In this document: positions 25,192 to 33,286 of the stretch, in pieces
Layout: every line of letters begins with the position of its first letter
How positions within the stretch are numbered: the stretch's first letter is position 1
Source: Acidobacteriota bacterium
GTDB lineage: Bacteria; Acidobacteriota; Vicinamibacteria; Marinacidobacterales; Marinacidobacteraceae
NCBI GenBank assembly: GCA_022826825.1
Contig: JAJDUD010000050.1
Span: 45,984-109,983, forward strand
Direction of reading: 5' to 3'
Length of the DNA stretch: 64,000 bases
Translations under genes and position numbers: made by a program
Notes under the pieces: generated by a model
Databases searched by the model: none
Seen by the model: only the letters and a program-made list of their open reading frames with translations
What the model was told of the DNA's origin: nothing

Positions 25192-26391
25192 ATGCCACTC
25201 CCCGCCTCCGGCGACGAGGACATCGCGGTGCTCGTCGTCGACGACGAGGCGGTCATCCGGCGGTCGCTCCGCCGCCGGCTTCGCTACGAGGGCTGGACGG
25301 TCTTCGAAGCGGCTTCGGGTCCGGACGCGCTCGCGGCGCTGGACCGGAATCCCTGCGACCTGGTCGTTCTGGACATCAAGATGCCCGGCATGGACGGGAT
25401 GGAGGTCCTCCGGCGCATCCGCGCCGACAAGCCCTCGGTGGCGGTCGTGATGCACACCGGCCACGGGGACATCGAGACCGCGGTGCGGGCCATCCAGGAA
25501 GGGGCGGCGCACTTTCTGGAGAAGGGCGGGGGAGGGGACATCGGCGCCTGCCTCCGCATGGCGATCGACAAGACGCGGACGCTGGAACGCAAGCGGCTCG
25601 AGAACGAGAACCGCCGCCTGGCCGCCGAGGTGGAGATGCACCGCAGCCGCGAGGAAGGCGGGCGGCAACTGGTGGGTGCATCACCGGCCCTCGCCGTGGT
25701 CCGGGAGCGCATCGAACGCGTCGCGCCGAGCGACGTGCGCGTGCTCATCACCGGCGAGTCCGGGACCGGCAAGGAGGTGGCCGCCCGGTTGATCCACCAG
25801 TCCAGCCGCCGGGCGTCCGGACCGTTCATCGAAGTCAACTGCGCGGCGATCCCCGAGGAACTCATCGAGAGCGAGCTCTTCGGCGCCGAACGCGGCTCCT
25901 ACACGGGGGCGCACCGCCAGATGGTCGGCAAGTTCGAGCAGGCCGACGGGGGCACGCTCTTCCTCGACGAGGTCGGGGACATGAGCGCCCGAACGCAGGC
26001 CAAGGTGCTGCGCGCCCTCGAGGAGAACCGCATTACCCGGGTCGGCGGCTCCAGGTCGGTCGAAGTGGACGTCCGGGTGCTCTCGGCAACGAACCAGGAC
26101 CTGGAGAAGGAGGGCTTCCGCAGCGACCTTCTCCACCGGTTGAACGTGATCCCGATCGAAATGCCGCCCCTGCGGGACCGGTCCGGGGACGTCCCGCTGC
26201 TGGTGGCGCACTTCGTGAAGCAGCTCGACGTGGGGAGACCGGCCCGCACGTTTACGGAGGCGGCGCTCGCCCTCCTCGCCCGGCAACCGTTCCCGGGGAA
26301 CGTGCGCGAGCTGCGCAATCTGATCGAGCGCATCCTGATCCTGAGTCCGGGGGAGGAGATCGGCGAAGCGGACGTGCGGGAGCACCTGTAG
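25192..26391 (+). CDS. NtrC-family response regulator lacking a DNA-binding domain
   Basis: This 399-residue protein has a receiver domain (VVDDEAVIRRSLRRRL, phosphoacceptor Asp in LVVLDIKMPGMDG) and a sigma-54 AAA+ domain. The ATPase shows Walker A GESGTGKEVAARL, the sigma-54 contact loop GSYTGA (usually GAFTGA), Walker B GGTLFLDEVGDM and the arginine region SDLLHRLNVIPIEMPPLRDR. Where a Fis-type helix-turn-helix of ~50 residues should follow, the protein ends EADVREHL-stop. rnpB starts 71 bp later, leaving no room for one. Activators without the DNA-binding domain, such as H. pylori FlgR, act from solution. The cognate kinase is not adjacent. Confidence 0.9.
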   Translation: MPLPASGDEDIAVLVVDDEAVIRRSLRRRLRYEGWTVFEAASGPDALAALDRNPCDLVVLDIKMPGMDGMEVLRRIRADKPSVAVVMHTGHGDIETAVRAIQEGAAHFLEKGGGGDIGACLRMAIDKTRTLERKRLENENRRLAAEVEMHRSREEGGRQLVGASPALAVVRERIERVAPSDVRVLITGESGTGKEVAARLIHQSSRRASGPFIEVNCAAIPEELIESELFGAERGSYTGAHRQMVGKFEQADGGTLFLDEVGDMSARTQAKVLRALEENRITRVGGSRSVEVDVRVLSATNQDLEKEGFRSDLLHRLNVIPIEMPPLRDRSGDVPLLVAHFVKQLDVGRPARTFTEAALALLARQPFPGNVRELRNLIERILILSPGEEIGEADVREHL

Positions 26392-26448
26392 CTGGCAGCC
26401 AGCAAACCCGCGCGCCGGCCGCCGTGGGAATCGGGTTCCCCGGGCCGG

Positions 26449-26454
26449 TAGAAT
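26449..26454 (+). promoter_or_regulatory. -10 box of rnpB
   Basis: TAGAAT lies 8 nt before the predicted 5' end of RNase P RNA. Because this RNA's P1 stem fixes its end, the box calibrates -10 spacing for the other genes. No good -35 match was seen. Confidence 0.5.
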
Positions 26455-26462
26455 TCGCCGCG

Positions 26463-26838
26463 GTTCGAGTCGTTCAGACGGTCGCCGGCTCCTCCGGGAG
26501 CGGGAGGAAAGTCCGAACTCCAGAAGGCAGTGCGCTGGGTAACGCCCAGTCCGGGTGACCGGAAGGAAAGTGCCACAGAAAACAGACCGCCTCTCCCTTC
26601 GGGGAGCGGTAAGGGTGAAAAGGTGCGGTAAGAGCGCACCGCCTGGGCAGTGATGTCCAGGGCACGGTAAACCCCGCATGGAGCAAGACCAAATAGGGAA
26701 GCGCCCGAGGGCCGCCTGTCCGAGCTTCCGGGTAGGTCGCTCGACCCGTCGGGCAACCGGCGGGCTAGATGCATGACCGTCACCCCGCCGCGGGCGACCG
26801 CGCCGGGGAACAGAATTCGGCTTACGAGCGGCTCGGAC
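26463..26838 (+). ncRNA. rnpB: RNase P RNA
   Basis: This is a ~376-nt RNA component of RNase P, which matures tRNA 5' ends. Hallmark conserved blocks are GGAGGAAAGTCCGAACTCC at 26502-26520, GGTAAACCCCGCATGGAGCA near 26670 and ACAGAATTCGGCTTAC near 26810. The first 13 nt (GTTCGAGTCGTTC) pair with the last 13 (GAGCGGCTCGGAC), including G-U pairs, to form P1, which sets both ends. The layout is the ancestral A type. It begins 71 bp after the response-regulator gene. Palindromic repeats start right after it. Confidence 0.96.
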
Positions 26839-26854
26839 CCCAGGAGCGCCGCCA

Positions 26855-27043
26855 GGAGCGCCGGTGTTCACACTGGCATCGCCCGCGCAGCGGGCGAAAC
26901 TCCCTTCGCTATTCCGCCGCAGGGCGCAGCACACCAGGAGGATGGCGCAGCGCCATCCCCGCTCCGGTCCAGGCCGTGGGCGCGCTTCATGGGGGGAGTT
27001 TCGCGGCCTGCGGCCGCGATGCCGCTCTGAAGAGCGGCGCTCC
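26855..27043 (+). repeat. palindromic element family A, copy 2
   Basis: This is a 189-bp element with the two-hairpin ends. The left stem is GCCGGTG-TTCA-CACTGGC and the right stem GCCGCTC-TGAA-GAGCGGC. These are different bases from copy 1 but still nearly fully paired. The core contains CGCAGGGCGCAGCACACC and GATGGCGCAGCGCCATC, itself a palindrome. It is non-coding. Confidence 0.8.
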
Positions 27044-27064
27044 TGACCGGCGGCGGAACTCTCA

Positions 27065-27253
27065 GGAGCGCCGGTGTTCACACCGGCATCGTCCGCGCAG
27101 CGGGCGAAACTCCCTTCGCTATTCCGCCGCAGGGCGCAGCGCATCAGGCGGATGGCGCAGCGCCATTCCCGTTCAGGTCCGGTGCGAGGGCGCGCTTGCT
27201 GGGGGGAGTTTCGCGGCCTGCGGCCGCGATGCCGCTCTGAAGAGCGGCGCTCC
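27065..27253 (+). repeat. palindromic element family A, copy 3
   Basis: This is a 189-bp direct copy of the preceding element, offset by 210 bp, with a perfect CACCGGC stem. The cores of the two differ at scattered positions. The pair arose by tandem duplication or repeated insertion. Confidence 0.8.
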
Positions 27254-27328
27254 TGACGCGCGCGGCGCTCCTGATGCGCACGGCGCTCCTGACTCGCGCG
27301 GCGCACCTGACCGGCGCGGCGCTCCTCC
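27245..27328 (+). repeat. 18-bp tandem repeat, five copies
   Basis: CGGCGCTCC-type nonamers start at 27245, 27263, 27281, 27299 and 27317, exactly 18 bp apart (the fourth reads CGGCGCACC). They look like amplified outer ends of family A. The last copy ends 3 bp before the GTG of the epimerase gene. Confidence 0.75.
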
Positions 27329-28288
27329 GTGATCCTCATCACCGGCGGCGCCGGCTTCATCGGTTCCGCGCTGGCGTTGCGGTGCGCGGCGGCCGGACAG
27401 CGGGTCCGGGTCCTCGATGACTTCTCGACCGGCCGCCGCGACCGCGTCTCGGGGAACCCGCTGATCGAGGTCTCGGAAGGGGACATCCGGGACCCGGCCG
27501 CCGTTCGCGGCGCGCTCGCCGGCGTCGGCCGGGTCGCGCACCTGGCGGCGCTGGCCTCGGTCCCCCGCGCCGAGCTGGATCCGGGAACCGCCGCCCGGGT
27601 GAACGTGGAAGGCACCCTCGTGGTGCTCGACGAGTCCCGGCGGGCGGGGGTCTCGGCGCTGGCGTACGCGTCGTCCTGCTCCGTCTATGGCGATGCGGGT
27701 GAACGCCCGATCGCGGAATCGACCCCCCTGAAGCCTCTTTCGGTGTACGCCGTCACCAAGCTGGCGGGGGAACGACACGTGCTGCTGCATCACCGCACCG
27801 GGGGGCCACCGGCCATCGCGCTGCGCTTTTTCAACGTGTACGGGCCGGGCCAGCCGGCCGATTCGCCCTACTCCGGCGTCCTGGCGCGCTTTTGCGCCCA
27901 GGCGCTCGCCGGTGAGCGGCCCGAAATCCACGGTGACGGTGGGCAGACCCGGGATTTCGTCTTCGTGGCCGACGTCGTGGACGCTCTGGTTCTCGCCCTG
28001 GAAAAAGCCTCCGGGGGGGCCGGGGGACACGCCTTCAACATCGGAACCGGGCGCTCGGCGTCGGTGCGCGAGATCTGGCGCCTGGTCGCGGACGCCGCGG
28101 GAGCGGAACGGACTCCGACCTTCGGACCGGTTCGGGCCGGCGACATGCGGCATGCCTCGGCGGACACCCGCGAAGCGGCGGGACGCCTGGGTTTCCGGGC
28201 CCGCGTACCCCTGCGGGAAGGGATTTCGAGGTTGCTGCGCTCGGCCGCCGGGAACCTGGCGGACACTTCCGCCGTTGGGCACAGCTAG
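27329..28288 (+). CDS. NAD-dependent epimerase/dehydratase, UDP-sugar type
   Basis: This 319-residue extended short-chain dehydrogenase resembles UDP-glucose 4-epimerase. The Rossmann motif TGGAGFIGSALALRCAAAG is at the very N-terminus, so GTG at 27329 must be close to the true start. The catalytic Ser-Tyr-Lys set is visible in SSCSVYGD and SVYAVTKLAGE near residues 110-150. Substrate-side features are RFFNVYGPGQP and DFVFVADVVDALVLAL. It probably modifies nucleotide sugars for surface polysaccharide. There are no glycosyltransferase neighbours, and its promoter must lie within the tandem repeat, so its regulation is unclear. Confidence 0.88.
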   Translation: MILITGGAGFIGSALALRCAAAGQRVRVLDDFSTGRRDRVSGNPLIEVSEGDIRDPAAVRGALAGVGRVAHLAALASVPRAELDPGTAARVNVEGTLVVLDESRRAGVSALAYASSCSVYGDAGERPIAESTPLKPLSVYAVTKLAGERHVLLHHRTGGPPAIALRFFNVYGPGQPADSPYSGVLARFCAQALAGERPEIHGDGGQTRDFVFVADVVDALVLALEKASGGAGGHAFNIGTGRSASVREIWRLVADAAGAERTPTFGPVRAGDMRHASADTREAAGRLGFRARVPLREGISRLLRSAAGNLADTSAVGHS

Positions 28289-28463
28289 TGTGGTGTCCCG
28301 GAAATCGCGCGGCATTCGACCGGCGATGCATCCCGGCTGAACCGCTGCGCTCGTCGTTGCGAATCCGTCGGAATACGCTCGGTATTCCTCCCGATTCACG
28401 CCTTGTCAGCCGGGCGCCTCGCCGGTCTCGGTGACTCACGCCATTCCCGGGACACCGCACTAG
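28287..28463 (+). repeat. inverted-repeat element carrying repeat family B, copy 2
   Basis: TAGTGTGGTGTCCCGGAAAT at 28287 and ATTCCCGGGACACCGCACTA ending at 28463 form ~20-bp inverted ends with few mismatches. Between them lies a family B repeat (28322-28415, GGCGATGCATCCCGGCTGAACC onward). The element looks like a small non-autonomous transposon. It fills the gap between the epimerase and the M23 peptidase. Confidence 0.65.
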
Positions 28464-28495
28464 AGCCGGCTGTGTCATACTCAACAATTTCCGGC

Positions 28496-29806
28496 GTGCG
28501 CCCAGCCACTCATTTCGCCTCGGCGACCGCGGTGACCGGCGGTCTCCTCGCGGCAGTCGTCCTGTTCGGGGTGGGCGTCCTGAAGTCCTGGTACGGCCCG
28601 CTGCCGGAGGCGCCCGGGATGCCGGCGGCCGCGGCCGGCGCGGTCCCCGATGGGCCGAAGGTGGGACTCTTCTCCGTTCCCGACCGGTTCGCTCGCGGGG
28701 ATTCGCTGTCCGACGTGCTGGTGCGCAACGGGCTTTCCCACCGGGAAGTGGGCTCGGTGAGCGCGGCCCTGAGGGACGTCGCGGACGTCCGGCGGCTCAA
28801 GGTCGGACAGACGCTCTGGCTGCACCGGGACGAGCGGGGGGACGTCGCCCGGATCGAGCTGCCGCTCGACGATTTCCGCGAGGTGGCGGTTTTCCGGGCG
28901 GGGCCGGCCTGGGACGCGCACGAGTTCAGCACGGAGCCGCTCGATCGCCGGGAGGTGGTTCAGGGGGAGGTGGACAGCAGCCTCTACCAGAGCCTGGTCC
29001 GCGCGGGCGAGCGGGGCGATCTGGCGGTCCTGATCGCCAGGGCCCTCGAGTACGACATCGACTTCCACCGCGACACGCGGGTCGGCGACAGTTACTCGGT
29101 CGTCGTGGACAAGCTCTACGACGATGCGGGGGATTGGAAGGACTACGGCGAGCTTCACGCCGTCCGCTACCTCAATGCCGGCCGCCCCATCTACGCCTTC
29201 CGCTACGAGCTGCCAACCGGTGAATCCGGCTACTACGACTACGACGGGAACTCCATCCAGCGCGCCTTCCTGATGAGTCCGGTGGCCTACACGCGGATCT
29301 CGGGGGTCTTCACCAGCCGGAGGCTCCACCCGATTCACCGGGTGTACCGGCCGCACTACGGGGTGGACTACGTGGCGCCCCTGGGGACGCCGGTCATGTC
29401 GACCGCGGACGGGGTGGTGACGGACGCCGGCCGGCGCGGCCCGAACGGCATCATGGTCACCCTTCGCCACGCGGGCGGCTACATGACGAAGTACCTCCAT
29501 CTCTCGCGCTTCCCCCCCGAGATTCGTCCCGGCCGCCGGGTAAGCCAGCGGGACGTCATCGGCTACGTGGGTTCCACGGGGGTCTCGACCGGCCCGCACC
29601 TCGACTATCGCCTCTACCGCCACGGGCGGCCCCTGAATCCGCGCACCCACATCCTGCCGCCGGGTCCTCCCATCCCGGCGGAACATCTGGTTCTGTTCCG
29701 GGCGTGGCGGGATGAACTCGTGGGCTCCTTCGAACGGCCCGTCCGACGGCCTCCGGCACGCACCCCGGTGACGAGGACCGTCGTCGGCGCGACCGAGGGT
29801 TCCTGA
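28496..29806 (+). CDS. M23 metallopeptidase with LysM-like N-terminal region
   Basis: This is a membrane-anchored or secreted peptidoglycan hydrolase of ~436 residues. A hydrophobic segment (TAVTGGLLAAVVLFGVGVL) lies near the N-terminus. A region with RGDSLSDVLVRNGLSHREVG resembles the OapA/LysM-like domain of MepM/YebA-type endopeptidases. The M23 domain has HYGVDYVAPLGTPVMSTADG near residue 315, with the His-x3-Asp zinc motif. The second zinc motif reads GPHLDYRLYRHG, with Asp where HxH is usual. The start is uncertain: GTG 28496 or GTG 28472. The frame from 28403 runs into a repeat. It probably cuts peptide cross-links during growth. Confidence 0.88.
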   Translation: MRPATHFASATAVTGGLLAAVVLFGVGVLKSWYGPLPEAPGMPAAAAGAVPDGPKVGLFSVPDRFARGDSLSDVLVRNGLSHREVGSVSAALRDVADVRRLKVGQTLWLHRDERGDVARIELPLDDFREVAVFRAGPAWDAHEFSTEPLDRREVVQGEVDSSLYQSLVRAGERGDLAVLIARALEYDIDFHRDTRVGDSYSVVVDKLYDDAGDWKDYGELHAVRYLNAGRPIYAFRYELPTGESGYYDYDGNSIQRAFLMSPVAYTRISGVFTSRRLHPIHRVYRPHYGVDYVAPLGTPVMSTADGVVTDAGRRGPNGIMVTLRHAGGYMTKYLHLSRFPPEIRPGRRVSQRDVIGYVGSTGVSTGPHLDYRLYRHGRPLNPRTHILPPGPPIPAEHLVLFRAWRDELVGSFERPVRRPPARTPVTRTVVGATEGS

Positions 29807-30199
29807 CCCGTTCGGCGGGCCTGGCGCTCCGGTTCGTCTTCCCCGGGCCCGGGGCGCAATGCGATCCTGACGAGCGCCAACTCTCGCTGACGCTCTTCGT
29901 CAACCTGACTTGACGCCGGGGCCCGCCGGCCGGATCCCGGAACACGGAGTCCGGCGGCGGGGCACCGGCCGCGGTGCTTTGAAGCGACGGCTAACTCACT
30001 GATTCAAGGGCCGCAACAGCGCGGAAGGGGGATTCCTCGGGCGCCGGCGGACAGCCCGGCGGGAGAGCGTGCGGCATTGGTCCGTCCGTTGCGAAGCGTG
30101 TGCTCTCGGCGGTTCGCGGCAACGCGTGCCTGCCGGGACATTCACCGACATCACGGATGTCCCCCTGCAACCCAAGCAGAACCACTCAAGGAGAACCAC
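29807..30199 (+). other. intergenic region, no gene recognised
   Basis: This is 393 bp without a convincing ORF. It contains the self-complementary CCCCGGGCCCGGGG at 29841-29854, which may end transcription of the M23 gene. From 30100 the base composition becomes less GC rich, as expected of a promoter for the next gene. Confidence 0.5.
30188..30193 (+). promoter_or_regulatory. ribosome binding site of comEA-like gene
   Basis: AAGGAG lies 6 nt upstream of the ATG at 30200 and fixes the start within a longer open frame. Confidence 0.7.
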
Positions 30200-30538
30200 A
30201 TGATCCAGTTCCGCGTTCCTTTCCTGGCCCTCGTCGCCGTCGTCGCCACCGCGATGGTCGGGGTCTCCGCCATGCAGCCGGACGAGCCCATCAACATCAA
30301 CACCGCCACCGCGGAGGAACTCACCGCGCTGCCGCGGATCGGAGACGTGACGGCCGCGCGCATCGTGAAGTGGCGCGAAGAGAACGGACCGTTCGCCAGT
30401 ACCGAGGAACTCATGAACGTCCAGGGGATCGGCGAGCGCGTTTACGAACGAATCCGGCCCCACGTGACGGTCGGGGACGCGGACCGGCGCAGCCGCCCGG
30501 GTGCGTCGCCCGAAGATGGCCTCCCCCGCACGGCCTGA
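30200..30538 (+). CDS. ComEA-like helix-hairpin-helix DNA-binding protein
   Basis: This is a 112-residue exported or membrane-tethered protein. It has a signal-like segment (FRVPFLALVAVVATAMVGVS) and the ComEA HhH domain ININTATAEELTALPRIGD, VTAARIVKWREENGPF and VQGIGERVYERIRPHVTV. ComEA binds incoming DNA in the periplasm during transformation. The C-terminal ~25 residues are disordered and overlap the next gene, a pseudopilin, by 23 bp in another frame. The pairing suggests a competence or type IV pilus context, although no other com or pil genes are here. Confidence 0.85.
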   Translation: MIQFRVPFLALVAVVATAMVGVSAMQPDEPININTATAEELTALPRIGDVTAARIVKWREENGPFASTEELMNVQGIGERVYERIRPHVTVGDADRRSRPGASPEDGLPRTA

Positions 30539-31163
30539 CCGGATCTCTCGCGGTCCCGGCCCCGTGGCGGAGCGGCCGCCGCCGGCGGGCTTCAGCCTCG
30601 TCGAACTGCTGGTCGCGCTGGGACTGCTCCTGGTGATGGCAGGCGCGGCGATTCCGCCGCTCGCCGGGCATCTGCGGGTCGAGCGCGTCCGCGGGGCGGC
30701 CCTCGCCATGCGCTCGCTCCTCCAGAAGGCGCGGGCGGAGGCGGCCACCCGCGCCGCGAGCGTCGCGGTCGTCTTCGATCCGCCGCTCGGCGGGTACGGC
30801 ATCGAAGTTCCCGGGGCGGCCGACTCACCGGTTGTGGCCCTGGTGCTCGATGCCAACCACAACGGCGTCCGGCGGGCCGAGATCGCTTCGGGCGGCGAGC
30901 GCCTCCTCGAAAACCCCTGGAGGTTTGACGCGCGCTTCCCCGGCGTCGCCTGGGGAGCACCCGCCGGGGCGGCCGGTCCGGCTGCGATCCCGGGCCACCA
31001 GGTCGGCGTCGCCGGGATGATCTCGTTCTCACCCCTCGGGGGGTCCGGCTCCGGACGCATCACCGTGAGCGGCGAGGGCCACGTCTTCGCGATCGTGATT
31101 CACGGGAGCAGTGCCCGCATCCGGGTCGAGCGCCATGCCGGCGGCCGCTGGATTCCGGTGTGA
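30516..31163 (+). CDS. type IV pilin-like/GspH-type pseudopilin
   Basis: This is a 215-residue prepilin-like protein. The leader is cleaved at PAG|FSLVELLVALGLLLVMAG, the type III signal recognised by prepilin peptidase, with Glu at position 5 of the mature protein. The C-terminal part is a beta-rich GspH/FimT-like domain (RAAALAMRSLLQKARAEAATR is preceded by RVERVRG). The leader of ~24 residues is long. ATG 30516 is used, and GTG 30501 is the alternative. It overlaps the comEA-like gene and is likely translated with it. Confidence 0.8.
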   Translation: MASPARPDRISRGPGPVAERPPPAGFSLVELLVALGLLLVMAGAAIPPLAGHLRVERVRGAALAMRSLLQKARAEAATRAASVAVVFDPPLGGYGIEVPGAADSPVVALVLDANHNGVRRAEIASGGERLLENPWRFDARFPGVAWGAPAGAAGPAAIPGHQVGVAGMISFSPLGGSGSGRITVSGEGHVFAIVIHGSSARIRVERHAGGRWIPV

Positions 31164-31243
31164 CGGTTCCTTCCGCTTCTGTTCGCTAGGTGGTCCGTTC
31201 TGCTCGCCCGACACTGTTAGCATGAAGTGAAGTCGTCGGCGCC

Positions 31244-31474
31244 ATGGCCATTCTCCTTTCACGGACGCTCGCCGCGTTTCGCGAGGCCGGAGTACGCGAG
31301 GAAATGGCTGAGGCCGCCGCGCGGGAGCCTTACGACCTCTTTCGCAACCTTGGGGACCGGTTCACCCGCCTGGAAACCAGAGTTACCCGTGTCGAGGTCA
31401 AACTGAACGTGTTGCTGACGATCAACGTGGCGATCCTGTTGTTGCTCTTGCAGGACGCCCTGTCTGGCCAGTAG
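31244..31474 (+). CDS. small coiled-coil membrane protein
   Basis: This 76-residue protein of unknown function has an amphipathic helix (AFREAGVREEMAEAAARE) and a heptad stretch (RFTRLETRVTRVEVKLNVLL). One C-terminal membrane span (TINVAILLLLLQDAL) follows. The architecture resembles small tail-anchored proteins and DUF1640/XhlA-like proteins. TAGCAT at 31218-31223 could be its -10. Its base composition is less GC rich than neighbours. A solitary gene between the pseudopilin and the convergent AcnX operon. Confidence 0.55.
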   Translation: MAILLSRTLAAFREAGVREEMAEAAAREPYDLFRNLGDRFTRLETRVTRVEVKLNVLLTINVAILLLLLQDALSGQ

Positions 31475-31538
31475 GCGAACCCTCGCTGGGCCGCCGGGGC
31501 GAGTGGCGGCGACCGACTGTCGGCGGGAACCGGCCCGA

Positions 31539-31955
31539 TCAGCCGTCCACGCGTGTCAGCGCCCGGTCCGCCACCTCCAGCCGCGGCCAGGCGGCCAGGC
31601 GACGGAACACGTCCTCGTCCACCGAGACGAGCGCCGGGGAGCGGCCGTACATCTCCTGTCCGACCACGCACGCGAGGGCGAGGAAGGCGTCCACGCCCCG
31701 GGTGATCAGCGCTGCGGGGGCGGTCTTCCGCCGGATGGCCTCCAGGAGAACCGCCGTGGTGGTGGACGATCCGCGGGTGGCCGGGAGGACGAGCGCCTTG
31801 CCCGCCGCGGTTTCGCCCGCGAGCGGGTGGTGCGTGTCGGTGATCCGGCCCGAAGCGGCGTCGTACCCGCCCCAGAAGCTCAGCGGCTGCGTCGCGTAGA
31901 GAACGGCGCCCGCGGCGGTTCCGGCGACGACCACCTGCCCGTGGAGCCGGTCCAT
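31539..31955 (-). CDS. aconitase X swivel-domain subunit (AcnX small, DUF126)
   Basis: This 138-residue small subunit of the two-subunit (type II) aconitase X has the swivel fold. Its start LHGQVVVAGTAAGAVLYATQ and the loop PATRGSSTTTAVLLEAIRR are typical of DUF126. Together with the large subunit, characterised AcnX enzymes dehydrate cis-3-hydroxy-L-proline to delta-1-pyrroline-2-carboxylate. It is the last gene of a six-gene minus-strand operon, 4 bp after the large subunit. A mevalonate-pathway AcnX (phosphomevalonate dehydratase, archaeal) is an alternative, disfavoured by the neighbours. Confidence 0.88.
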   Translation of the reverse strand: MDRLHGQVVVAGTAAGAVLYATQPLSFWGGYDAASGRITDTHHPLAGETAAGKALVLPATRGSSTTTAVLLEAIRRKTAPAALITRGVDAFLALACVVGQEMYGRSPALVSVDEDVFRRLAAWPRLEVADRALTRVDG

Positions 31956-31959
31956 GCCG

Positions 31960-33261
31960 TCAGTCCCAGGGACCCGGTTCGCGGACCACGCGCCCCCGGC
32001 GGGCCGACTCCACGCACTCGGCGAGGCTGCCGAAGGCGACCGCCGACCCCAGGAGGCCCGGTGAGTACCACGCGTACTTGGCGGAGTTCGTCATGAGCCG
32101 GCGGGTGGTCCCCGGGGTCATCGGGGTCGCCAGCACGCAGGTGTCCACCATCAGCCGGCCCCCGAAGGCGTGGAGCGGCTCGAGCAGTCCGGCGCGCTCC
32201 GCCAGGTCCCGGACCGCGCGGCTCGTGGTCACCACCAGTGCGCAACCGCCCTCCTCGGGGACCGCCCGTTCCGGACCCCGTTTGCGGAGCAGAGCGGCGA
32301 GCTTCCCGAACTCGGCGAACGAGAAGTGGGGGCTCCCCAGCACCACCATGTCGAGGGCGCCCCCGTCGTGGGTCGTCAGCTCCCGCCGCGCCGCCCGCAG
32401 CTCCGCGAGGCCGACGTCGAGGATCGCGACGGGTTCCCGGCCGCCCAGCGCGTCCGCGAGGGTGGGCGCCTCCGGGGTCACTCCGGGGATGTGGAAGAGC
32501 GCGACCGCGCCGGACGAGGCCGCCGCCGCCCCGAGCGCCTTGAGCTGGTCCTCCTCCGGAAGGACCGGGAGCCCGGCGATCGCCACCGGGTCGTCCTCGG
32601 CGAAGGGACCCAGCAGGTGGCCGAGCACCGGATAGAAGTCGTCGGCCGCCGCCAGGTCCTCGGGAATCTCCCGGAGGCGCAGGACGCGGGTGGCCAGGCG
32701 GTTCTCGTCGAGGTGGAGGCCCACCGCGGGCGCCCGGCCGGTGATCGCGCAGCAGATGTCCAGGAGGTCGGGATAGCGCTCGGTGCGTGCCCCGATGACC
32801 GAGTTCGCGAAGGCGACCGCGTTCGACTCGCCCCAGGCGATCTGCTGCCCGAACCGGGGCGTCTGCCGGCCCTGGTAGGGGGCGCAGGTCCAGGTCGGAA
32901 TCGTCCCCATCGAGTCGTAGGCCCGCATCTGGCGGGCGGACTTCTCCGCCCACTCCGCGGGAACGGACCATTCCTGCCAGTGGAACTCGTCCAGTCCGCT
33001 GACGTTGAGCGTCGAGGGAACCCGCACCCGTGCGCCGAGGCCGGCGAGGCGCTCGGCGAACTCGAGGCCGGCGTCCCCGACGTAGATCGTGCTGTCGATG
33101 TGCGCGGCCTCGATGTCCAGCATCGCGCCGGCGCCGCGGACCTCGGCCATGCGCGCCAGGATGCGCATCGCCAGTTGCGGCGCTTCGCCCTCCTCGCCGG
33201 CGAGCAGCGCCCGGTCGAACGGGCTGAGCCGGACGGCGCCCGACTCCCCGGTTCCCATCAT
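31960..33261 (-). CDS. aconitase X catalytic subunit (DUF521), putative cis-3-hydroxy-L-proline dehydratase
   Basis: This is a 433-residue catalytic subunit of aconitase X. Family blocks are LSPFDRALLAGEEGEAPQLA, LDIEAAHIDSTIYVGDAGLE, VPSTLNVSGLDEFHW, TCAPYQGRQTPRFGQQIAWG and ESNAVAFANSVIGARTERYP. A cysteine appears in ICCAITGRAP, a candidate iron-sulfur ligand. The operon also encodes proline dehydrogenase, two OCD/pyrroline reductase homologues and an NSS transporter. This strongly suggests cis-3-hydroxyproline is the substrate: it would be dehydrated, reduced to proline and oxidised. It is co-transcribed with the small subunit and the transporter (25 bp upstream). Confidence 0.88.
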   Translation of the reverse strand: MMGTGESGAVRLSPFDRALLAGEEGEAPQLAMRILARMAEVRGAGAMLDIEAAHIDSTIYVGDAGLEFAERLAGLGARVRVPSTLNVSGLDEFHWQEWSVPAEWAEKSARQMRAYDSMGTIPTWTCAPYQGRQTPRFGQQIAWGESNAVAFANSVIGARTERYPDLLDICCAITGRAPAVGLHLDENRLATRVLRLREIPEDLAAADDFYPVLGHLLGPFAEDDPVAIAGLPVLPEEDQLKALGAAAASSGAVALFHIPGVTPEAPTLADALGGREPVAILDVGLAELRAARRELTTHDGGALDMVVLGSPHFSFAEFGKLAALLRKRGPERAVPEEGGCALVVTTSRAVRDLAERAGLLEPLHAFGGRLMVDTCVLATPMTPGTTRRLMTNSAKYAWYSPGLLGSAVAFGSLAECVESARRGRVVREPGPWD

Positions 33262-33286
33262 GGACTGGGGTCCGCCGGGTTCTCCG

